The notes below the pieces were generated by a model. That model was given only the letters and a program-made list of their open reading frames with translations. It ran no database searches and was not told the DNA's origin. Shown one piece after another: positions 60,701 through 64,000 of a stretch of 64,000 bases of DNA; the stretch's first letter is position 1, and each line of letters begins with the position of its first letter. Both the position numbers and the translations under genes were made by a program. The DNA is from Rhyzopertha dominica (lineage: Eukaryota > Arthropoda > Insecta > Coleoptera > Bostrichidae), in NCBI GenBank assembly GCA_025024175.1, contig QCXZ01000042.1:3179501-3243500 (forward strand), read 5' to 3'.

Positions 60701-63700
60701 GTCCTGACGCTCCATGTGCTTGGAGCCCACCAAAACCGGTCGCTGTGTGTTAGCTAATTCCCCCCACTACTTTTCTTTGCTAGGCGGAGCGCATCCAACC
60801 GTTTGGTTAGCCTCCAAAAAAAAAGTATTCGATATATATGGGACAGACCCTGTATACAAAAATTATTTTAAAACAATCATAATCATAAACATAATCAGCC
60901 GCTAATCTCACTTTATTTATTTATTTAAATATATTAGGTTTCGGTCTATTAAATAAAACTCCTTTTATCTTATGCCAAGCTTTCGGAGATCATTTGTCTC
61001 CTTCTTCTGGGCCTGTAATATTTTATTAAATAACTACAAATAGAGAACAACAAACCACATGAAAATACTTACAATAGAAACGGAATTAGTCTAAGTTGAA
61101 CAGCAGTCTTAACTTCATATATATAACTCTAAACTTATAGGTAATTTTAAATATTGCTAACTATTAATAATCACAAACAATCTTGACAAATATTAATATA
61201 TCTTTCAAAATTAAAAAACTGACAACCAATAATATGAAATCTAGATAGGACGAGAAATTTAGAGAGTGCAAGTAGGAAATTATGATGACGAAAATGGTTT
61301 AAAATGGAGAAGATAGGTATAAATTTTAGAAAGAGTATGAATATCGCTTCTTTTATTAATACTATGAATTTGTCTATTGATATGGGCCATTTCTAAAAAA
61401 AGACGTTTCTTTAAATTTATTTCTTTATCCAAAACTATTAGATTATTAAAATTAAATTTATGGTCAAGTTCATAACAATGGTTAAATATTACAGAGGTTC
61501 TTTTATTATTTTTTAAATCTTTGTGTTCTCTAACCCTGTCAATTAAGTGTCTCGCAGTTTGACCGATATATACTGATTCACAGTTACTACAATTTAATAA
61601 ATATACTACATTTGTTAAATTTTCAATAGGAGTTTTACATTTTAATTTTGAAAAATAATTTTGAATTTTTACAAGTGGGTAATAACAAACGTAAACATTT
61701 TCTATTTCTAACATTAATTTTTTAATTTTGTCGCTAAGACCTTCTATGTAGGGAATTACACAATATTTTGTTGTAGGAGAAATATTATTTAAAACTTCAC
61801 TTGATCCTACATCAGTTCTGTCAGTTTTAAAAAGAAGTTTTTTTTACTAAAGGAACTGGATATGAATTAGAAATTAAAATTCTTTTTAATATATTTAAAT
61901 TTTTGTTTAATAGTGTAGGATGTGAAATTTTTTTAATGCCAAAATTAAATTTATTTTAGTGTTGAATTTATGATAAGAATGAAAATTTAGATATCTACAA
62001 GAAGAAATAGGTTTTATGTACCAATCTACAATTATAGAATTTTGATAATTTCTTATTAATAAACAGTCTAAAAATAATAAAACTTTACCTTTTTTAGACT
62101 GTTTATTAATAAGAAATTATCAAAATTCTATAATTGTAGATTGGTACATAAAACCTATTTCTTCTTGTAGATATCTAAATTTTCATTCTTATCATAAATT
62201 CAACACTAAAATAAATTTAATTTTGGCATTAAAAAAATTTCACATCCTACACTATTAAACAAAAATTAAAATATATTATAAAGAATTTTAATTTCTAATT
62301 CATATCCAGTTCCTTTAGTAAAAAAAACTTCTTTTTAAAACTGACAGAACTGATGTAGGATCAAGTGAAGTTTTAAATAATGTTTCTCCTACAACAAAAT
62401 ATTGTGTAATTCCCTACATAGAAGGTCTTAGCGACAAAATTAAAAAATTAATGTTAGAAATAGAAAATGTTTACGTTTGTTATTACCCACTTGTAAAAAT
62501 TCAAAAGTATTTTTCAAAATTAAAATGTAAAACTCCTATTGAAAATTTAACAAATGTAGTATATTTATTAAATTGTAGTAACTGAGAATCAGTATATATC
62601 GGTCAAACTGCGAGACACTTAATTGACAGGGTTAGAGAACACAAAAGAGATTTAAAAAATAATAAAATAACCTCTGTAATATTTAACCATTGTTATGAAC
62701 TTGACCATAAATTTAATTTTAATGATCTAATAGTTTTGGATAAAGAAATAAATTTAAAGAAACGTCTTTTTTTAGAAATGGCCCATATCAATAGACAAAT
62801 TCATAGTATTAATAAAAGAAGCGATATTCATACTCTTTCTAAAATTTATACCTATCTTCTCCATTTTAAACCATTTTCGTCATCATAATTTTCTACTTGC
62901 ACTCTCTAAATTTCTCGTCCTATCTAGATTTCATATTATTGGTTGTCATTTTTTTAATTTTGAAAGATATATTAATATTTGTCAAGATTGTTTGTGATTA
63001 TTAATAGTTAGCAAAATTTAAAATTACCTATAAGTTTAGAGTTATATATATGAAGTTAAGACTGCTGTTCAACTTAGACTAATTCCGTTTCTATTGTAAG
63101 TATTTTCATGTGGTTTGTTGTTCTCTATTTGTAGTTATTTAATAAAATATTACAGGCCCAGAAGGAGGAGACAAATGATCTCCGAAAGCTTGGCATAAGA
63201 TAAAAGGAGTTTTATTTAAAAGACCGAAACCTAATATATTTAAATAACATCTGCTCTATTAATTATAATGGACTTATCTGTATGCAAATACTTAAGAGTC
63301 TTCATTTCTTCAGATGTCACATTAGTAATTAGTGTCAAGGTCTGGTATAACCGTAAGTGTGCCATCTTGGAGAATATTTTCATCTCAAAATTGTCAACTT
63401 TCCAACATATTTCTAATGGAAGATTAAGTGTTCCTCTATCAGCAACTTTTTAATAAGAAATCCCTTGCAGTTAATGTCGCTCTTCTAATATTGTGTATTT
63501 CTTTTAATTGTTATACTGGAGAAATATCCACATAAGATGGACATTTAGAAACTGGTAATTTTAGGTCGGTCGCAACGGAGAACTTCATCTGCTGCGAGAT
63601 GCAGGACGGGCGGCCGTGGAGCTACCACACGGACCTGTTCTGCGTGGCCGCCACCGCCCACGTGCTCCTGTTCCACAGCTACATCGAGCTGCAGAAAAGG

Positions 63701-63904
63701 GGAGGCTCGTGGAGCATAAAACAACGCCTGGCCAGGTACATGCGCCTCGACCTGTGGAACAACTTCTTCGACTGCCTGCTGAACCAAAAGGCGGAGCCGT
63801 CAGACACGACGTCGTTAAGGACCATGCTGAGCTCGGGGCTGGAGGACGAAACAGGCTTCCAGCGAGATATGAGACTATTAGTTAATCTGTTGAAGGACCG
63901 ATAG
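33109..63904 (+). CDS. BubR1: BubR1/Bub1-type mitotic checkpoint serine/threonine kinase (MadBub family)
   Basis: Spindle-assembly-checkpoint protein that, with Bub3, Mad2 and Cdc20, inhibits APC/C at unattached kinetochores. Ten exons: 33109-33236, 33290-33491, 33547-33771, 40480-40822, 42173-42819, 49142-49509, 52092-52458, 56811-57036, 58952-59249 and 63565-63904. All junctions are GT..AG and in frame; 1047 aa. Order of elements: KEN box 1 (33127-33135), Mad3/Bub1 TPR region, ABBA-like VPVFQD (40642-40659), KEN box 2 (40738-40746), GLEBS-like YSLEELRA (near 42356), PP2A-B56 docking LSTIVE (49475-49492) and a Bub1-type kinase domain. The kinase keeps [18 protein letters not shown] and DFG. 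KEN and ABBA motifs say BubR1/Mad3; the active site says Bub1-like; an unduplicated MadBub gene is possible. Introns total ~27.7 kb and are full of transposons. Confidence 0.95.
34432..34849 (-). repeat. 3'-end fragment of the Penelope-like element
   Basis: Starting at TTATTTAAATATATTAGG, this segment matches 60921 to about 61340 nearly base for base, including CAAGCTTTCGGAGATCA, then stops before the GIY-YIG coding region. It is a 5'-truncated insertion in minus orientation in intron 3 of the checkpoint gene. Confidence 0.85.
34850..36366 (+). other. Unassigned part of BubR1 intron 3
   Basis: AT-rich intronic DNA with short chance ORFs (for example 35281-35472). There is a run of seven G residues at about 36146 and poly-A and poly-T tracts. 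No repeat partner was found by eye within the window. Confidence 0.4.
36367..37810. repeat. ~1.4 kb imperfect inverted repeat in BubR1 intron 3
   Basis: The left arm begins ATCTGTACCACTGACCTCT and the right arm ends with the inverse (AGATCAGTGATCTGTACCCA). Shared inner blocks include TAAATAACTGGATGTC, GGCATTTCAG and TCCCTTTAAAAATGG.GGCTGTTGGCA at about 36912-36960 and, inverted, at about 37640-37690. Homology continues inward to about 37135 on the left and 37455 on the right. The left arm has ~420 bp of extra sequence (about 36475-36895). No intact ORF. Probably a foldback DNA element with a secondary insertion. Confidence 0.65.
37850..39346 (+). pseudogene. Non-LTR retrotransposon (LINE) reverse-transcriptase pseudogene
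   Basis: In broken frames the + strand reads [21 protein letters not shown], then [74 protein letters not shown] and [10 protein letters not shown]. These are successive RT blocks of a non-LTR element, the catalytic Tyr-Ala-Asp-Asp being altered to Tyr-Gly-Asp-Asp. Stops and frameshifts separate them. A C-terminal block ends at about 39346, where a mariner-like relic begins. Clade not assigned. Confidence 0.85.
39347..40197 (-). pseudogene. Tc1/mariner-superfamily transposase relic
   Basis: The minus strand from about 40170 encodes [18 protein letters not shown], then [20 protein letters not shown] and [20 protein letters not shown], a helix-turn-helix transposase N-terminus. After an in-frame TGA near 39710 it continues [20 protein letters not shown] (catalytic Asp block), a second TGA where Trp is expected near 39577, then [11 protein letters not shown] (second Asp block). 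It stops at the LINE boundary near 39347, before the third acidic residue. Thus it is truncated and carries two nonsense codons. Antisense ORFs at 39788-40169 are shadows. Confidence 0.85.
40480..42819 (+). CDS. BubR1: BubR1 exons 4-5: ABBA-like motif, KEN box 2, GLEBS-like Bub3-binding segment
   Basis: Exon 4 (40480-40822) contains VPVFQDNED; the codon with the N (GTN) is Val whichever base is present. The motif aligns with the ABBA consensus and with a similarly placed motif before KEN2 in BubR1 proteins. It is followed by [12 protein letters not shown] (KEN box 2 plus the conserved G-x-W). Exon 5 (42173-42819) has [21 protein letters not shown] and the GLEBS-like [12 protein letters not shown], with paired acidic residues expected to bind Bub3. 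The open frame upstream of 42173 (from 42073) is intronic read-through. Confidence 0.9.
40823..41257 (+). other. BubR1 intron 4, left part
   Basis: Intron donor GTGAGT at 40823. AT-rich with a short G-rich patch at 41154-41166; nothing else recognised before the tRNA-derived element. Confidence 0.5.
41338..41408 (-). tRNA. tRNA-Thr(AGT)-like sequence, minus copy
   Basis: 71 nt folds by hand as: acceptor GCCTTGA/TCAAGGC perfect; D arm GCTC/GAGC with 8-nt loop; anticodon stem TTTGA/TTAAA with one G-T pair; loop CTAGTGT giving anticodon AGT; T stem CCAAG/CTCGG with one A-C mismatch and loop TTCAAAT. The internal A box TAGCTCAGTGG is canonical; the B box has A for G (GTTCAAATC). It is part of a palindromic repeat and probably not a functional tRNA gene. 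Confidence 0.45.
41480..41550 (+). tRNA. tRNA-Thr(AGT)-like sequence, plus copy
   Basis: 71 nt with the same fold as the inverted copy: acceptor GCCTTGC/TCAAGGC (last pair broken), D arm GCTC/GAGC, anticodon stem TTTGA/TCAAA perfect, anticodon AGT, T stem CCGAG/CTTGG paired with one G-T. No CCA is encoded. The A box TAGCTCAGTGG is intact. Part of the palindromic element, so tRNA-derived rather than a proven tRNA gene. Confidence 0.45.
41670..42172 (+). other. BubR1 intron 4, right part
   Basis: AT-rich, contains an ATT microsatellite (about 41862-41879) and one N near 41929; ends at the AG acceptor at 42171-42172. Confidence 0.5.
43055..44195 (-). mobile_element. 1.14 kb element with split ORF, copy 1
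   Basis: Inverted relative to the copy at 57488-58628 and similar throughout. Minus-strand ORF 43700-43407 (97 codons) contains [20 protein letters not shown] and [18 protein letters not shown]; a short upstream ORF starts [15 protein letters not shown] in copy 2. The set resembles the N-terminal part of insect YqaJ/SWIM-type zinc-finger proteins that are often repeat-associated (family recognition by eye, moderate). The terminal ~12 bp (GGGTGTGTTCAC against GGGGTTTTCACA) are weak inverted repeats. Lies in intron 5 of the checkpoint gene. Confidence 0.6.
44196..46375 (+). other. Unassigned part of BubR1 intron 5
   Basis: About 2.2 kb of AT-rich DNA with only short chance ORFs. No element boundaries or repeats identified. 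Confidence 0.4.
46482..47340 (+). repeat. Repeat family R1, copy B (uninterrupted)
   Basis: Begins CTAAAAAACCGCAGCAAATTG and ends with TTGGATGTGGAAGTAATA. It contains the family's inverted 15-bp word TACTTCCACATCCAA near its left end, plus GTTACCCCCCAATTTCGCCCC and AACAATAGGTCG internally. About 0.86 kb, with no ORF of note. It is the reference showing that copy A has an insertion. Confidence 0.75.
47475..48530 (-). mobile_element. Degenerate Tc1-like element
   Basis: Ends are inverted: GTTTGGTGCATTAAAATT near 47479 against ATTCTAATGCACCAAACATAG near 48493. Minus-strand translation near 47720-47660 gives [12 protein letters not shown], the block at the third acidic residue of Tc1-like transposases, and [20 protein letters not shown] near 48190-48130 fits the upstream DNA-binding part. 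Numerous stops show it is dead. Confidence 0.65.
48708..48825. repeat. ~118-bp hairpin MITE-like insertion
   Basis: CCAGTGGTTTGTA at the left end is answered by TACAAACCACTGG at the right, with T-rich and A-rich arm sequence and ~80 bp loop. It interrupts a segment (48670-48905) that is inverted relative to 46376-46470 (shared words GTGGC.ATCG.TAGTGCTG and GACTGGG.TCGTATA). Confidence 0.55.
49142..52458 (+). CDS. BubR1: BubR1 exons 6-7: linker with PP2A-B56 docking motif
   Basis: Exon 6 (49142-49509) is low-complexity and ends [20 protein letters not shown] matches LxxIxE, the B56 docking motif of the BubR1 kinetochore-attachment regulatory domain, with Ser/Thr inside it that could be phosphorylated to strengthen binding. 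Exon 7 (52092-52458) begins with a Ser/Gly run and includes [11 protein letters not shown]. The junction is phase 2 (GG|C). The function of exon 7 is not recognisable from motifs. An antisense ORF over exon 7 is a shadow. Confidence 0.85.
49583..50308 (-). repeat. Repeat family R1, copy C (inverted)
   Basis: Reverse-complement copy of the family, starting TACTTCCACATCCAACGG and ending with TTGGATGTGGAAGTATTGA and GCAGCGGATTTTTAG. Contains TAACTACCCC and GTGACCTATTGTT internally. It has several lesions relative to copies A and B. Lies in intron 6 of the checkpoint gene, 70 bp from the donor. Confidence 0.75.
50309..52091 (+). other. Remainder of BubR1 intron 6
   Basis: AT-rich. A (TAA)8-type microsatellite at 51272-51295 is followed by GTTTATTCCAACAGACAATTAG, an arrangement typical of the 3' end of a non-LTR element in reverse orientation, but no coding part was recognised. 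One N at about 51466. Near 51965 the words GGATACCCTGTACA resemble a TIR end without a visible partner. Confidence 0.45.
51272..51295. repeat. TAA microsatellite
   Basis: Eight tandem TAA units, uninterrupted. Possibly the tail of a retrotransposon insertion. Confidence 0.9.
52514..55648. mobile_element. ~3.1 kb noncoding element with ~300 bp terminal inverted repeats
   Basis: The left 52514-52830 and right 55295-55648 are reverse complements with small indels. Shared words: AAGATATGTGATATTGTTAT with ATAATAAAGATAAC flanking, GGTTTAAATATGGAGTAGTA, and CCCTTGTGTATACATATTAT with AGTGTGCTCACC at the inner edge. The 2.4 kb interior has no ORF above 90 codons; the one at 55035-55298 recurs in decayed form at 2437-2667 and is probably not coding. 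It begins only 55 bp after BubR1 exon 7. Foldback-type nonautonomous DNA element; superfamily not assigned. Confidence 0.75.
55649..56810 (+). other. Remainder of BubR1 intron 7
   Basis: AT-rich. Starts near a TACAGGGTGATTCGCATAAG word (about 55686) that looks like a transposon end, but no matching inverse end was found before exon 8. Otherwise featureless. Confidence 0.4.
56811..63904 (+). CDS. BubR1: BubR1 exons 8-10: Bub1-type kinase domain
   Basis: Exon 8 (56811-57036) encodes the N-lobe with [15 protein letters not shown] (glycine loop near 56859-56876), VALK with the ATP Lys at 56922-56924, and [14 protein letters not shown], a Bub1-specific signature. Exon 9 (58952-59249) encodes [25 protein letters not shown] (catalytic Asp at 59128-59130), and [17 protein letters not shown] (metal-binding Asp at 59194-59196). 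Exon 10 (63565-63904) is distinctly GC-rich and encodes the C-lobe end ([34 protein letters not shown]) to the stop at 63902-63904. The key residues for catalysis are all present. Confidence 0.95.
57488..58628 (+). mobile_element. 1.14 kb element with split ORF, copy 2
   Basis: Plus-strand copy of the element at 43055-44195. From 57793 it reads [20 protein letters not shown], then [19 protein letters not shown] to a possible donor at 57922. After an AG at 57998-57999 it resumes [20 protein letters not shown] and [20 protein letters not shown]. The exact splice phase is unclear, so one junction may be damaged. The second block resembles the region before the SWIM-type zinc finger in repeat-associated insect proteins; a Cys pair CRFCLGH follows but the expected C-x-H zinc finger is not intact. 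Lies in intron 8 of the checkpoint gene. Confidence 0.6.
59250..59956 (+). other. BubR1 intron 9, left part
   Basis: Starts at donor GTAAGT. Contains TACAGGGTGTATATAAGATG (about 59265) and TACAGGGTATTCCAC (about 59490), both resembling ends of small TIR elements; no complete element delimited. Confidence 0.4.
59957..60852 (-). mobile_element. Internally deleted mariner element
   Basis: TIRs of ~30 bp: CGGGGTCCGTCCCTTAAATA at 59957 and the inverse ending GGGACAGACCCTG at 60852, each flanked by TA (59955-59956 and 60853-60854), the mariner target duplication. Minus-strand coding remnants: [20 protein letters not shown] and [11 protein letters not shown] (N-terminal helix-turn-helix), then a jump to [31 protein letters not shown] and the C-terminus NALYKKFQ. 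The middle of the transposase is missing and stops are present. About 0.9 kb against ~1.3 kb for a full mariner. Confidence 0.85.
61280..61714 (-). pseudogene. GIY-YIG endonuclease fragment of Penelope-like element, left arm
   Basis: 144 open codons with [20 protein letters not shown], then [24 protein letters not shown] and [20 protein letters not shown] is the GIY-YIG core with the Penelope-type upstream CxxC; the Arg and Glu of the catalytic site are present (DRVREH; LFLEM). It is open to its natural end but has no RT upstream, so it is a fragment. Confidence 0.85.
62454..62888 (+). pseudogene. GIY-YIG endonuclease fragment of Penelope-like element, right arm
   Basis: Same protein as the left arm, on the plus strand, reading [19 protein letters not shown] onward. 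An in-frame TGA replaces the Cys codon of CSNC near 62583, and EHKRDLKNN keeps one residue that the left arm lost. Ends HFKPFSSS plus stop at about 62888. Confidence 0.85.
63248..63564 (+). other. BubR1 intron 9, right end
   Basis: Non-repetitive AT-rich intron end with the TTTTAG acceptor at 63563-63564. A short ORF at 63268-63453 has no recognisable product. Confidence 0.5.
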
Positions 63905-64000
63905 CGCCGTTTGTGAAATGTGTGATGATTTTATTGTCTTTTTGTCGTTCCGATGCAAGGCTGTAGTGTGATCGGATCGGTTTTACATCGTGATTTTATT
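63905..64000 (+). other. BubR1 3' UTR start
   Basis: 96 bases after the stop codon to the window end; no AATAAA is present, so the polyadenylation site lies beyond the window. Confidence 0.6.

Larger units (their letters stand above)
60921..63247. mobile_element. Inverted dimer of Penelope-like element 3' portions
   Basis: Two ~1.15 kb arms, 60921-62074 (minus) and 62091-63247 (plus), are reverse complements meeting at a ~16 bp centre inside a CAGTCTAAAA/TTTTAGACTG hairpin. The outer end of each arm starts TTATTTAAATATATTAGG and contains AGCTTTCGGAGATCATTTGT, also present in the fragment at 34432. Each arm encodes the GIY-YIG endonuclease of Penelope-like elements. The arms differ by substitutions, a 3-nt deletion and one nonsense change, so they are two real copies. 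Reverse transcriptase is absent. Inserted in intron 9 of the checkpoint gene. Confidence 0.85.

Noticed and set aside
60921..63247. Assembly fold-over artefact
   Set aside because: The two arms differ by substitutions, a 3-nt indel and a nonsense codon, so they are separate copies.
63545..63885. Overlapping ORFs in other frames of the last BubR1 exon
   Set aside because: The GC-rich exon opens several frames; only one continues the Bub1 kinase C-lobe.

Overview
The window is eukaryotic and almost certainly insect nuclear DNA. It is AT-rich, its genes have short exons with GT..AG introns, and much of the intronic and intergenic space is transposon debris of insect-type families (mariner and Tc1-like, Penelope-like, non-LTR, THAP-bearing and TIR elements). 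A beetle is my best guess; this is inference from TE style, because no lineage marker can be scored here. Isolated N bases, some inside coding exons, show a draft consensus.

Five conserved protein-coding genes can be rebuilt exon by exon, alternating in strand. (1) The last two exons of Bre1, the RING E3 ligase for histone H2B, lie at 1650-4199 (+); the 5' part is left of the window. (2) A DNAJB13-like J-protein is at 8180-11434 (-), five exons, 344 aa. (3) A FAM76 family protein is at 13025-22885 (+), five exons, 325 aa. (4) Pyridoxal kinase is at 25421-30766 (-), five coding exons, 316 aa. (5) A BubR1/Bub1 (MadBub) spindle-checkpoint kinase is at 33109-63904 (+), ten exons, 1047 aa. Reading frame is kept across every splice junction proposed, which is strong internal support. 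DNAJB13/FAM76 and PDXK/BubR1 are divergent pairs that may share promoter regions; Bre1/DNAJB13 and FAM76/PDXK are convergent.

The rest is mobile DNA. Bre1's last intron holds a 1 kb foldback palindrome and a fragment of a larger TIR element. The Bre1-DNAJB13 interval is a nested set: a THAP-domain DNA-transposon remnant inside a ~0.9 kb repeat inside a longer repeat. DNAJB13 intron 2 contains a decayed Penelope-like reverse transcriptase. The 31 kb checkpoint gene is mostly intron and holds a palindromic tRNA-derived element with a 13-bp direct repeat, two copies of an element carrying a split ORF, an RT pseudogene abutting a mariner-like relic, a 3.1 kb noncoding TIR element, an internally deleted mariner with intact TIRs and TA target sites, and a 2.3 kb inverted dimer of Penelope-like 3' ends carrying GIY-YIG endonuclease sequence.

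The genes show no operon-like or pathway linkage. The most informative biology is the checkpoint kinase, which combines two KEN boxes, an ABBA-like motif, a GLEBS-like segment and a PP2A-B56 docking motif with an apparently intact kinase active site. I saw no CRISPR array, prokaryotic gene or rRNA gene, and no clear undescribed defence or regulatory system. The novel-looking material is the repeat architecture.
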